From: Strigamia acuminata
Lineage: Eukaryota; Arthropoda; Chilopoda; Geophilomorpha; Linotaeniidae
DNA length: 64,000 nt
Direction of reading: 5' to 3'
NCBI GenBank assembly: GCA_949358305.1
Contig: OX442317.1
Span: forward strand, 15,566,491 to 15,630,490
Below the pieces are notes generated by a model. The model was not told the DNA's origin, did not search any database, and saw only the letters and a program-made list of their open reading frames with translations. Below are positions 1-12,066 of this stretch, in pieces (the stretch's first letter is position 1; each line of letters opens with the position of its first letter). The position numbers and the translations under genes were made by a program.

Positions 1-820
1 ATACAAACAATAACTAGTATATATTCCCTATGTCCAGGTTTCATTAAAACCCCAAAAGAAATAATAACAGGGCAGCAGTGCAGCACCAAATCCAAGATGG
101 CGACCATGCAACTGCTAAAATGACGCGAATGGAGCCAAACAAGATCGCGAGCGATTCACAGGCCTTCTCAACGATGGATCTGCGTCTTAGAACGGTCAGT
201 ACAACTCGCCCAATGCTTGAACACAAGAAAACAGCCGTTTACTCTCATTTACAGACCACACACGGCCACGGGAGGCGTTGCAAGGCGTGCGCTCACGCCC
301 GACGCTCCCGAACGCTCACAAACGTTGCTCGACGTCCAAACAGCGACCAGAAACACCTGTGGACCACTTGAACATCAACACAAGTTAGTATAAATTAAAT
401 TACAAGCAAAACAAGCACCAAAACTACAATTGTGCTCATTTCAGGTTCTTCCCGTCTCCCAGTTCACTTGCGCTATGGCGGCCATCTTGCCGATGCACGC
501 CCATCTCCTTCGCAAGTGAACTGGAAACGGGAGAGAACTTACAACTACTAGAAATAACACAAACAAGTGAAAAAGACACATAAAACAATTACAAAAGACT
601 AAAAACACAACTTTCAAACATTCCAGGTGTGGCCGGCGACGTGACAACCTCCTTTAACCTCCAGGATCGTGACAACAAAGCAGCAAATCAACTGGACATG
701 TCAGATATGTGTTAAAAATCTATTCAAACTTGACAACAAAATTAAAAAGCCCTTTCTCTCTTTCAGAAGATAAACAACGTGAAATCTCCAGATCTTTTTG
801 TTGCGTTCTTGCTCGCAACA
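1..820 (-). repeat. Decayed BEL-type LTR, copy i (window-truncated)
   Basis: On the minus strand this stretch begins at 820 with an inverted-repeat signature (positions 799-820, tgttgcg…cgcaaca) shared with the LTR copies ending at 16165 and 17931 and the plus-strand copy beginning at 3261. Further resemblance to the 17728-17931 region is visible, for example the tract around 623-710 (a ccaggtg motif, then a tract containing ggacatgtcag) against 17728-17815. No polypurine tract follows at 821, so this may be a solo or truncated LTR. The left boundary lies outside or near the window start. No convincing coding sequence is seen; the short ORFs at 44-371 and 441-647 overlap on both strands and look like chance. 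Confidence 0.4.
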
Positions 821-3240
821 GAGTAAAGAATCTTCACGATAGAAACACTTATTCTCCAGGATATTGTAGTTAATAAGTAAGGAGCAGAGTAGATTTGGAC
901 GTAAGAATTTAGGATTTCTGTCGCATTCGAATTCATGGGTCGGTCAATTAAGGCAGTCGGTGTTAGAATCTATGGCATTAGTCAAAACCACAGGAGCCGA
1001 CCTGTTGAGTTATTCATCGCTGCTGGGTGCATCTTAGAAAACAAAGCCTTCCTCCTTAACAAACCTTTAGTTGCCTTTTCTCTGATAATTTCAGTAATAG
1101 AAAAGTTCGCCACTTTATTTTTCGTGAGGTCTCATGAGAAAAAGGATATACTCTTTGGCGTCGAGCGCGTCAAAATACATACGGACGCTTCCTAAATATC
1201 AATCTTTACCATACTTGAACCCTAACTTAAAAGAAAGAGAAGATCCTTTTGCAGACAGAAGCAAATAGAATAATAATACTCCTACATATAATTACAGTTT
1301 CCTTGCCTCTTCCTTTTCTGTTTCCCTAGCGAAATAACCTTAATCACTGGAAATGTCGAGATTCAAGACAATGCGAATTGAAATATATCATATTGGAGGT
1401 TAGGAAGAATAGACTTGTCATTCAGGAATTGTTTCAAGTTATGTCGGCAATAGCTTTGTATGACTCTCTGTTTGGAAGTTTCTAAGTAGTTAGAGCGTCT
1501 ACAATAAGAACCTTCATAAACTTACAGAATAGAAATACTAAAAAAAAAAAAAATCTTATCCTTTCTTAAACTTTATAACAGTCTCACTAATATAGTAGCC
1601 ACTTCGAGCTCAATCAGGTGAATAAATCGCTTTTCTCTTCGCAATGAAAGGGAATAAAGCCTTCCTGATTGATGCAGTTATATAGGGCTAAAATAGGATA
1701 CGGGAATGCATCTAAAAGCTAGGATATTTTAAGGGCGGTTGGAGATGCTAGTCGTATGGGAATCCTTCTTTACAAACATTCAGTCCTTGACAGGAAAGAT
1801 GATAAACACCAATGGATTGCTCGAGTCGTTCGGGGACTTCAAATTGCTCCGCAGTTTCTAGGTCCGCATCCATGGTTTACGGCTCCATGAACTCTTTTTT
1901 TGAGTCGGGAGGGAATTATGGGATATTAAAAAATTTGAAATTGAGAAAGGATTCGAGTAGCTGTGTCCGGGGAAAGCCTGCCGGTCACCGGCGGAGTGCA
2001 CGCCGTCGGTCGCCGAAGAGGCACGGACACTAAGCTGCTCGGTAATCACATACTCGAAGAATTTAAATAAGGTATACAAGCTTTTAATAAAAATAAATCT
2101 ACAGACAGTTAAGATCTAATATCTAACTATTTTCTATAACTGTAGAGAATGGGAGTCACCAAAAAAAAAAAACTTGTACAACCCTGACCTGATCAGTTAA
2201 ACGCCCTTGTACCCCTTCCAACCACACCATGTGCAAGGTGGAGACTGCACTTACTTTCATTAATTGTCTCGAATTTGAAAGACTGATCTTTTTGGACGGT
2301 CGTTTTAAGCCCTTAAGAATAAGCCAAAAAAGAAGTCAGGTCTTTTATGCCATTCCTATTTCTTATCCCCGTCAGCCTGTCGAGCAATAAACATAGAAAA
2401 CGATTTTTGCAAACCGTTTTAGTTTAGTTTAGAGGAGGAAAAGACAATAACAATATATTTGAGAGAGAGTAAATTAAATTTTAGTCAGCTGGTCCCGCTA
2501 AAAAAAGGCCAATCCCTTCATTAGATATAAAATAGATCCGGTGGTTTAGCTAATCATGATAAGGTTTTTCAAATGAAGTCGGTGGAGTTTTTTCAGGCAG
2601 AAGTAAAAAGAGTTGAGAGAAAGGTCGCTGCCTAAGACAAGGGGAGGTGAATTGTCCTGTGAGCGAGGTCCTTGGTTGCTGAGTCTGCGTGCTCGGCAAT
2701 CCTGACCTCTTCTATTAAGATGACCAAGGAGTTAACAGAAAAACGAATTCCGACGCCCGAAAAAACAAATTCGAGTGGGACAGACATTCGTTGTCTCCAA
2801 GGGACGCTGACTTCACTGAGCGAAAAAGTCAGTGAAGGTGTCGAGGTTTATTCTTATCGGTGGTTAGGTGGCCAAGACTTAGACACGTAAAGTAATTAAA
2901 GAATCGTGCAGAAATGTCGTCGATCAGAAGAATGCGACGTCCTTTTAATTTGGAAAGCATAGAAAACAGTTTTGTTCGCATTAATAATATAAGTTGTTTG
3001 TATTCCCTATTCCTCTCCCTCTTAGGTCATTCCTTCAGTGTCTTGATAAGGAAGTACTGGATGGGGCTAGAGTCTGAGAGAGGGGTTAGGTAACGGGGTA
3101 CAGATTGAAGAGACCGTTATTCAAGACAAGCGTCTCGATATAGCCACGTCGAAAAAAAAAAGGAGGTAGCGAAGTGAATGGGGCATTCTTGTTAAGAGGG
3201 GATGTGAACTCGTTGAGGCTTTAACCCCCGCGATTCTCTT
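821..3240. other. AT-rich non-coding stretch, possibly decayed BEL/Pao pol
   Basis: No ORF longer than 86 codons and no recognisable domain. The far right end (about 3165-3232, plus strand) resembles the last codons of a BEL/Pao polyprotein: an N-G-x-F/Y then R-x-V-x-x-L pattern before a stop, followed at 3241-3260 by the same purine-rich motif that precedes the LTR of element B. I infer a heavily decayed plus-strand BEL element whose upstream part is no longer readable. Confidence 0.35.
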
Positions 3241-5114
3241 CTTTTTTTTGGTGGGAGCGATGTTGCGAGCAGAAACGCAACAGAAATAATGATAAGTTGA
3301 AGAAAGAACTTCGGTTCTTTTACCTGAGTCGATTTAGCCTCCACGTTGTTTTTCCTTTGTCGTAAACTATTCGAGTTTTTAATTATTGGTTGCAATATTT
3401 TGTAGCAGAAGCTTAAAGTCGTAGAATTTTCACCAGTAGTTTAAGATTCGGGCGTGTCGCGCCATCTAGCGACGAAGTTAGGCATCGGACTTATCTACAC
3501 AAAGAGAATTAAGGGTTTTTAATTTCGGTTCTAATTAATTTAGGCAAAGGTTTGAGGGACTTATCTGACTCGGTGTAGGCGAATAGTTGATCGCTGATCA
3601 AGAAGGTTAACAGCGACAAGCGGGATTTCAATCGGAAGGCGAAGTCGTTGTAGCTGATCGAGCGATCGGGTCTGGGTCAATGTTGAGCGCACTCATTAGG
3701 AAGTTGTGTTCAAACCTATCGAATTAAATAAGTAGAAAGTAATTCAGCACAGTCGATTATACGAATAGTTCTCGTTGTATTTTACCGTAGGTCGGGAGCG
3801 AAGACTTCGGCAGCATGTCGGGACGAAGCTTCGTTGCTCTTCAAGTGGTGTTGATCGGTTAGGGCCGCCATTGAGAGACAAGTGTCACAGCGAGCCTCGT
3901 TATCAATCGAGATTTATGTTGATTTAGTAAAGATTCATTCGTGTTCGGTTCTTATTGTGTGATTTTATCGAGATTTAGAATTATTTAGTTGTTTATTTAT
4001 TCGTTGATTTCGGTTCCGATCCAGATTCACGGGATAAGTTAGAGGTCACGTGATTTGGCAGAGTTTGCATCACTTTGTTCAAGTTCGGGTTTTGGGAAAC
4101 ACTCGGATATCATTGAATTTAGTTCAGGCGATGAACATTTAGTTCCGTGTCACACGAGTGAATAAACGAAAGAACACATTGAGCTTTGAGAATTAAATTA
4201 TTGGGTTTTACTCGTAATAAAAGCGTGATTGGATTTATAGTTCGAGATTTTGTTTGGGGTTTTAATTCAAAGTTCTTTCGGTAATTTTACGTCGCCGCCT
4301 CGCGGCAAAGTTGCGCAGTTTCGGGTTTTAGAGATTTCTCCTCCGTGTTCGTTGAGGAATATATTTTGGGGGTTTTTTGAGGTTTACACCTCATTTCGGA
4401 TCGATATTACTGTCATTAAATATTCTTTGGGGTCGAATATGTTTTCGGCAGTTTAATGTTCGATGTTAAATTAAGTTTTATGTATAATTTTGAGGTCTCA
4501 ACGGCTGTTACGATTTCGATATACGGAAGCCTGCATGAGACAGTGTTGATTGATGTATTATCATTTTATTGAGTCATTGGTGTGCTCGTGGCAGTTTCTA
4601 TTGTTAAAAAGGCCGTGACACGAGCTTTAGCCATTGTATAGTAGTAGTTTTAAGGATTTGAACAAGTAAACATCTTTTTATATTTGTTCCTTCAATTACG
4701 TGTCCTTTGCGGGTCGCGCGCGAGGTTTAAAAAGAGTCGCCATTTTGATTGTTCTCTTCTCGAATTTCTCCCAAGCCTTGCGAGATCAGTTTCAACGATG
4801 TTCCTTGCAAAGAACTATTATTTGAGTCATGAGAGTTTACTGAAACATACAGGATTACAGGAAATCTCGAATAGGATGAAATTGCAAACGGCTGAGTACT
4901 TCGAACCAACGAAATTGGAGCGTGCGGCGATAGGCACGAATTTGTATTACATGTCTCGCTGTGGTCCAAGAGCGGTCGCAACGACATGTTGCTGGAAACA
5001 GTCTTCTACTAGGTCCATTCTAGGAACTGGATACGCAGGACACATTTCGGATTAAGTCTTTTGACTGTAATCCGGAATTAGTCCAACTTTCAGTGGGTGG
5101 CGAGGGGTGAATAT
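3241..5114 (+). repeat. Decayed plus-strand BEL-type polypurine tract and 3' LTR
   Basis: Positions 3241-3282 read t-rich, then ggtggga, then the LTR start tgttgcgagcag…cgcaaca. On the minus strand, 17911-17950 (polypurine tract plus LTR start of element B) has the same arrangement with few differences. The LTR should extend right from 3261; its end is not clear. The rest, including a 123-codon ORF at 4684-5055, shows no domain I recognise. A second purine-rich tract (5091-5108) lies just before the insertion point of element A. Confidence 0.4.
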
Positions 5115-5620
5115 TGTTACGTGGCCAGACTGACTACTGTTTGACCACGTAAATACTTTATATCAAACTGGGGGTTTGTAATTGCATTAAGTTAAACTAG
5201 CATCTAAACTATGTTGCTAATAAGAAGGAAATGAAGAGGACTCATTGTATTATTATTAAAATATAACAGTATGTTTATTAAACCATAAATACAATCTGAA
5301 AACAAATATAATTTAACTTAAACTAAACTCTAAAACTATCTTAAGAATAACCTAAGACTAAATAAGCATGAATAACTTTTGGGGATGGGAAAACCTTGAG
5401 ATGCCACAGCAATAACTGCTTGTCAACCTCTGTGCCCATTTGGCTCTTGTCAAACCTTAAATCGAGCTCGATCGTTCTATTATTCGGTGATAGGTAAAGT
5501 CATTACCTCATCCGCTTAAGGCGGACTCTAGTGAGAGTTTTAGGGGTTATTCTCTAATGATTAACTACGGAAGCGAGGTGGCGACAGCTGATTCACAGCG
5601 TGCTCGTCCACCGCGTAACA
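5115..5620 (-). repeat. Element A 3' LTR
   Basis: 506 bp, left copy; because the element runs on the minus strand this is the 3' LTR. It is bounded by inverted TGTTA/TAACA ends and preceded (in element sense) by a polypurine tract at 5621-5632. It differs from the 14076-14581 copy at one base that I could see. Confidence 0.93.
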
Positions 5621-6124
5621 GCCCCCTCCTTTAGCTTTTTCGGACTCTCGAAAACAAAATACCTAAATAATTAACCCTATTAGCTAACCATGTTATTCAT
5701 GTTTATAAGTCTGTTTCCCATGTTATTCATGCTTTTACATAATTCACACTCTAATTCAAAACAATAAAATAATCAAACACAATTTCAAACTATGAAATCA
5801 AATGATATGTCAATTTCAACACAATACACTTTTTTAAAGATAACACTTTTTGATGTTTTTCTCACTTATATTAATTTTTTTGTTTACAGTTTTCCTATTT
5901 TCTATACAAACTAATAATTCAACAAAAAAAACAATATACACTACATTCAATATGAATGAAAATGAAAACAATAACAAAATCAAAAAAAAATAATATCAAC
6001 TTCAAAATAATGAAAGAAATACGATGTCTCTGCTCGCTCCAGTATACCTGGGCTCACATCATTGACAAAACAATAAAACAAATAATACAAAAAAAATAAT
6101 ATACACACAACACTTAATGTCCAA
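5621..6124 (-). other. Element A polypurine tract and 3' untranslated region
   Basis: On the minus strand, 5632-5621 reads aaaggagggggc directly before the 3' LTR, the expected plus-strand primer site for reverse transcription. The rest, between the C48 ORF stop and the tract, is A+T-rich with no coding potential. Confidence 0.75.
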
Positions 6125-7486
6125 TTAAGGTTGGTTTTCCTCCTTTTCGAATGGGATCAACTTCTCGTGTAAGATCTCGTACACTATACGCTGGCGCAAA
6201 TCGATGGGATGGCCATGGCGCATGTTGTCCCTGTCTTCGATATATCGGCGGGCAAAGTATAAGACAGTGGGCCCGCAGCTATCACCGTCAAGCTGTTGCA
6301 TGCGGGGCGGGTCCCACTTCTCATAGCCCCGTGGAAACACCATTCCAGCCCCGATAATACAATTATGCACTCGCTCCCAAGCAGGGCAACTAAAAGTGAG
6401 AACCCCGCTCGGATCGTAAAGCGTTACCTGTGTTGGAAATTTGGTCCAATCGACCACAAACAATTGCCAGTGATCGATTTCTGGTATTGGAAAAATCCAA
6501 ATTGACTTCCCATAATGGTCATGGGTTTTCTTCATCCATCTCCATGCTTCTGGAAACCGCTCAGCGTCTAGTATCATTTCGACAAAGTCGACTCTGACTG
6601 CCCATACTCGTTCGTTAAATTTTGCGAGCATTCGCAAATAATGGTCAATTACACTTGGATGAACCCAAGCCCTTTCACCTGGCGCAAGGTGTCCAAGAGA
6701 CGCCATTTCCCTATTGGTTATAATTATGGACGGGTCATCTGACATAGTTATCGCTGTTTCATGCTTTGGTCGATAACTAAAAGCTACCGTTGCTTCCAAC
6801 GCCTCCATCTGTTGATCTCCTTGTAAACGAACGCGATAGAGTATCAGTTGTTTTGGCAAAATTACACAAGGGTCTTCTTTATACTCGCGCCGCCCGAGCG
6901 CTTTCGCACGCTGGATATTGCGTCTGATCTTGGCCTCATACTGAAGCAATTTATCTGCCGCACGAAACCATGCTTCAAAGACCAACCGTCCATCAAGGCC
7001 TTTCAGACCTTTTTTCCTCACTTCCTCGGTCATACAGCGCTGCTCGACTCTAAGTTCTCCAAGACGCTTCTCATTTCGGGTTACTGTCTTCTCAGCCTGC
7101 TTCTTGATGACTTGAAGTCCTTTATTGGTGAATGCGCGTTTCTCCGCTGTATCCGCAGTTCGTCTTCTTTGCAGACAACGCTTACGCCGCGCTATTTTGT
7201 TTAGCTGCACAGTTGTCAATGGTGCATCATGCTCTTTAGGCCGCGCACCAAGCTCCTTTCGTTCGGAAAATGGGCGTTTAAATGTTACTAGCTCGGACAA
7301 TGGTTTAATAGGAACCGTTGCAATGTCTTCCTCCTCAGCCAAGACATCCAAATGCTCCAACTCTGAATTCCTATCATATAAATCGAACATCTGGGTTGAA
7401 ACCCCCGAACACACGGAAATATTGTCGTCTTCGTCTGAGCTGTCTTTCACGTCCATCCGACTAAATTTTCCCGTCATATCGTCCAT
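6125..7486 (-). CDS. Element A ORF3: Ulp1/SENP-like C48 cysteine protease
   Basis: 453 codons, uninterrupted, placed where env would sit in other Gypsy-group elements. The C-terminal third has the C48 (Ulp1/SENP) signature: His339 in an H-W-Q-L-F-V-V-D strand, Asp358 in L-Y-D-P-S-G, Gln398 in Q-Q-L-D-G-D-S-C-G and the nucleophile Cys404 in S-C-G-P. Spacing His-19-Asp-46-Cys fits the papain-like C48 fold, which cleaves ubiquitin-like modifiers such as SUMO. The N-terminal two thirds is charged, with Lys/Arg-rich helices around residues 95-210, and is not recognised. There is no signal peptide or membrane segment, so this is not an envelope protein. All four active-site residues are present; activity and substrate are inference. 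Expression could be from a subgenomic or spliced mRNA, which the sequence does not settle. Confidence 0.85.
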   Translation of the reverse strand: MDDMTGKFSRMDVKDSSDEDDNISVCSGVSTQMFDLYDRNSELEHLDVLAEEEDIATVPIKPLSELVTFKRPFSERKELGARPKEHDAPLTTVQLNKIARRKRCLQRRRTADTAEKRAFTNKGLQVIKKQAEKTVTRNEKRLGELRVEQRCMTEEVRKKGLKGLDGRLVFEAWFRAADKLLQYEAKIRRNIQRAKALGRREYKEDPCVILPKQLILYRVRLQGDQQMEALEATVAFSYRPKHETAITMSDDPSIIITNREMASLGHLAPGERAWVHPSVIDHYLRMLAKFNERVWAVRVDFVEMILDAERFPEAWRWMKKTHDHYGKSIWIFPIPEIDHWQLFVVDWTKFPTQVTLYDPSGVLTFSCPAWERVHNCIIGAGMVFPRGYEKWDPPRMQQLDGDSCGPTVLYFARRYIEDRDNMRHGHPIDLRQRIVYEILHEKLIPFEKEENQP

Positions 7487-8041
7487 TCAAGTCTAATATG
7501 TGCAAAAATAAATTTAATTAAAATTCATTAATGGCCAATACAATTCATGTTCACAATCAATTTGTCTAAATTTCATTAAATTTCTAACTTTATACAATAT
7601 TCAAATTTTTTCATCTAAACCAATTAAATATTCATAGCTATTTCTATTAAATTCTAAAATTAAATGCTAAGTTAACATTTCGAAAAATGTGCTAAGTTCG
7701 CTTTATTTGCTGGAAAAATGGCGATAGATTCGTTTCGTTTCGTTCACTCTCGGGACTTTTATTAATATCTTCCAAAATCCATGAAAAATGTCTTAAATCT
7801 CTTCAAATCATCGCGTAAATTCAAGTTATTCTTGGTTCACTGCAAATAACTTGCGTTCGCCTCGAAAAACAAGAAAATACAACATCAAAATCACATCACG
7901 TCTCGCCTACGTTCATTTCAACTTTCGTCAAACAAAAGTACCTACTTTCACCAAAACTACACAAAATCCTCGTCAATCACGTCTCGAATAACAGCAATTC
8001 CCTTTGCTCACTGCAAATAACTTGCGTTCACTCAAGGAAAG
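7487..8041 (-). other. Element A spacer between pol and ORF3
   Basis: About 555 bp of A+T-rich sequence without an ORF. It is the likely place for an internal promoter or splice acceptor for ORF3. A short near-repeat (ctgcaaataacttgcgttc at about 7841-7859 and 8010-8028) occurs twice near the pol end. Confidence 0.5.
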
Positions 8042-11000
8042 CTAGTAAAATGCAGTGTAATCCTGGCGTGGTTGCGATCTAAGTCGTCGTGACCGGAAAT
8101 CACTTTCAGCAGGACGTCGCGCATGCGTATCAGCGCTAACAGCACTTGCGACCCCTGGTGATGGTTTCTGCGACCATTTCTTGTTGGTTTCGCCTGACGA
8201 CGATTTTAGCAACTGATTTTGCTGTTCTAAATCAGCTTCCTTTTTCGCCCGTCGTTCCTCGATTTCTTTCGGCCCGTAAATTGCCTTCAGTCGCTCCTTT
8301 TCAGTTAGAACCGGCGAATCCGACGTTTTATCTCCGGATTCAAAAAAATTCCTCAACGAAATTTGATCATCATCATCAATAAACCTTTCCCTCGCTCCTA
8401 CTTTAGGCCTATCTCGCGGATCATCGTCCTTCTTCACAATTTCCGCATTTTGATCGTCTTTTTGCGAACTTCCTTGCACTTCATCAGAAAATGTTACTTT
8501 CTTTGGTGGTAAATCCTGCAGAATAGTTTCTGGAATTTCCTCTCTCGGCTTGTATGGTTTTAAACGCTCAACATTGACAATACTAGTTTTCTTTCCTGAT
8601 GAATTCCTCACTTCATAATCGTTTGGCGCTGTGCGTCTAACTATCTCATATGGTCCAGAAAATGGTGGCAGGAGTTTTTCGCTTAACCCTACTTTCCTAT
8701 TTGGGGTTTTCAAGTAAACTAGTTCTCCTGGTTCGAATTCAACCACAATTCTGTCCAAATCAAATCTTCTCTTGCTTTTCTCACTCTGCCATTCTAATCT
8801 TTCGTTGGCAATTTTCCGCATCTCCCGCATAAATCTAGAAGTGCGAAGAGTGAATTCCTTTCGAGGAAGGTTCAAGTTCACATCCACACTCAAATCAACT
8901 TCATAACCTTTCAACAGATAATATGGGGTGTATCCAGTTGTTTCATGGACTGCTGAATTATAGGAGAAAATGACAAATGGTAAAAATTCATCCCAATCTG
9001 TGTGATCTTTATTAGTATAACATGTCAACATTTTGGCAAACGTTGCATTAAATCTTTCCGTTAATCCGTTGGTCCTTGGGTGGTACCCGGAAGTAGACTT
9101 GTGCTGGGATTTAAACAGTGCTGATACCTCATTAATCATTTCATTCCTGTACTCCGTCCCCTTATCGCTGAGTATCTCGCGTGGACTTCCCTCTTTGAGC
9201 ATTACCTCGAATACAAGAGTTTTCGCTGCTTCCAACGCTGTACATGCTGGAGCCGCTCTGGCGATGACTGCACGCGACAAGTAATCAGTTATAACAAATA
9301 CAAACTTATTTCCACTATTTGAAACTGGAAAGCTTCCTAACGTGTCTATACCAATCCTCTCAAACGGTCTTGAAATCGTCGACCAAGGTTGTAATAAACC
9401 TTTTTGTGGAGTGGTCATTGACTTACTTCCTGCGCAATGTGGACAACTGAGAACGTAATTCCTTACGTCCCTGTATATCCTCGGCCAAAAGAATCTTACT
9501 CTAATTCTTTTCCACGTCTTATTTAGGCCGAGATGAGCACCTACGAGCCCGTCATGCATTTCTTCTAACACTTGCTTACGTAAATGCTGCGGTACTACTA
9601 AAAGGTTTCCTTCCATGTTTAGAGAATTGTAACTTTTCTTTCTAAACAATGTGTTATCCAGGAGAACGAACTGTTTTAAAGGACGTTTCCTGTTTCTTGG
9701 AAGTTGCTCAATGTTCTCCATTGCGGTGATGATCTCCAAAATTTTCTCGTCCTTACGCTGTTCTACAGGTAAGTTGAGTTTTTCGAGAAGTAGTAAGGGA
9801 ATAATTTCTTTTTCTTCCTCACCAATCTCTTCTTGGATTCGGCTAAGAGCATCTGCGTCCGTGTGCTTCTTGCCTGACTTATACATCACATCGTAGTCAT
9901 AATCTACCAGTTGTAAACTCCACCTGGCCAACCTACCGTTGGGATTTTTCACCTTACTCAGCCATTGTAACGCAGAATGGTCTGTCACTATTGTAAATTT
10001 CCTACCGTAAAGATATGGTCTGTACTTGTTAATGCCGAATATTATGGCTAAACATTCTCTTTCCGTAGCTGTGTAATTCTGTTCCGCTGTACTTAACATC
10101 GACTGGCGTAACAAATCACATGTTCTTGCTTGTTAATACGCTGCTTCAAAATTGCACCGAGCCCATAAGCACTTGCATCCGTAGATACAATGAATGGCTC
10201 TGCAAAATTTGGATGTGCCAATACTGGTACCGTAACTAAAGCTGTCCGCAAGGCCTTAAACGCTGTTTCCTGTGGTGGTCCCCAATCAAAAGCTTCATCT
10301 TTACGAGTCAAGTTGGCTAATGGCTTAGATACGTCCGCAAATCCTGGAATGAACTTACGATAATACGAACATAAACCCAAAAACCCTCTCAACTGCTTCA
10401 AATTTGTTGGTTTTGGAAATTTAGCTACACTTTCCAAATTACGTGGATCAGGTGACACTCCATCAGAATCAACTATGTGGCCTAAATATTTGATGGTATT
10501 AGTACCAAACGTACATTTGCTGAGTTTAACCTTTAAGTTTGCCAACCGCAGCTTGCTGAAGACAGCATCGAGATCCTCCAGATGCTGATCAAAAGTCTTC
10601 GAGAAGATTATAAGGTCGTCAATATAAGCTATACAGACCTTGCCAAGAAGATTACCAAGCACTTTGTTCATCAATTTTTGAAACGCAGCTGGGCTATTAC
10701 ATAATCCCATTCCTAGGACGTTAAACTCAAAATGTCCGCTTGAAGTGGTAAACGCTGTTTTTTCACGATCTTGTTCATTTATTTCGACTTGATAATATCC
10801 TTGAATAAGATCCATCATCGAAAAATACTGGGCCCCTGCCAGTTGATCTAAGGTGTCATCAATCCTGGGCAGTGGGTATACCATTTTCTTTGTGATCGCG
10901 TTTAACCTCCTCCAATCGACACAAAATCTCCATTTACCGTCTCTTTTCTTGATGAGTAGTACTGGTGCACTCCATGGACTTTCTGATTCCCTAATGACTC

Positions 11001-12066
11001 CCATCTCAAGCAACTTTCTGGTCTCTTCTGCCTCTACTTCTTTTTCTGCGATTGAACGTCTATAAGGCTGCAAATGTATTGGATCATGGTCCCCCGTATC
11101 AATTTTGTGTTTAAATGTTGTTACTCTACCTAAGTCTTTGTCTGTGGCTGCAAATCTATCCTGATTCCTTTGAAGTAACTCCTTCATCCGCTCTTGTTGG
11201 CTTTTAGTCATCTTATCTTTAGCAATTGAGGAGTCAAAGTCAAAGCAACGCACTTGCTTTTCTTCTGTCAACTCAACCGCTTTGGTTGAGGAGTCAGAGC
11301 AATGCACTTGCTTTTCATCCAACAACCCAATCTCAATAATGTAATACGCCTTACCAATTGCAGATTTCTCCTTCAGAAAGACTGATTTGTTTGTTGGATT
11401 AGCCACACGCAGAACTCCTTTACCATACTCAAAATTTGTTAATGTTTTACAACACAAAATTCCAAACCTATCTATTACATTACCTAGAGGTTCCATAAAC
11501 ATTTCTGTGGTTAATTTTGTATTTAAATAAACTGGTATAACACATTCATGCATTGGTGGAATTGAAACATTCTTCATCACTCTGGCGACATAACTCTGGT
11601 CCGAAAATGATCTATTTATTGGAAAAACTGCTTCTTCTACTCCACTAACATTGTTCCGGCCCACAAAGATTTTTTGTAAATCATAATCGACGACAGTTCT
11701 CGTTGACCTCATGAATGGATCCCCCAATAAAAGCTGATGATGAAATCCTGACACTATTAACACTTCCACTCTATAGGTCAGTTTTCCAATTGCAATGTTC
11801 ATTTTTGTTTTACCCACTGGAACTACCAAATCCTTTCCTATCCCACGTAGCCTAATGTTAGGACTGAAGAGCTATTGCAACTTCCTCACTTAGAAGGTTT
11901 CGTTTGGCTCCAGTATCCATTACCGCTTTTATTTCCATTTCTTTTACAATTACTGGGATCTCCAACAATGACTCCGATACCTGAACGTCAATTATAACTA
12001 TCTTACTCTTCTTCTTTTTTCTTTTCCTTTTCTTTGGGTGGCAACAATTTCTCTGTGGCCGTTCAA
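8042..12066 (-). pseudogene. pol: Element A pol (PR-RT-RNase H-IN), two frameshifts
   Basis: Gypsy-type pol. The protease motif D-T-G-A lies at about 11905-11920, in the -1 frame relative to gag, so a -1 gag-pol shift is plausible. A first break near 11868 moves the frame; the reverse transcriptase (11829 downward) then runs open with F-S-M-M-D-L and the Y-I-D-D box at about 10615-10628. A second break near 10103, within the early RNase H region, returns the frame to that of the protease. The 690-codon piece from 10114 to 8042 has RNase H (T-D-H-S-A-L-Q-W-L), an HHCC integrase zinc domain, the integrase core with Asp in I-G-I-D-T, Asp in L-S-D-K-G and Glu in L-T-E-R-F-N, and a GPY-type C-terminus. 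The two shifts compensate, so the parental frame was single. As it stands no complete Pol can be made without frameshifting. Confidence 0.88.

Noticed and set aside
4684-5055. A 123-codon ORF as a real gene or env remnant
   Set aside because: No domain, no signal peptide, an overlapping ORF on the other strand, and degenerate surroundings.
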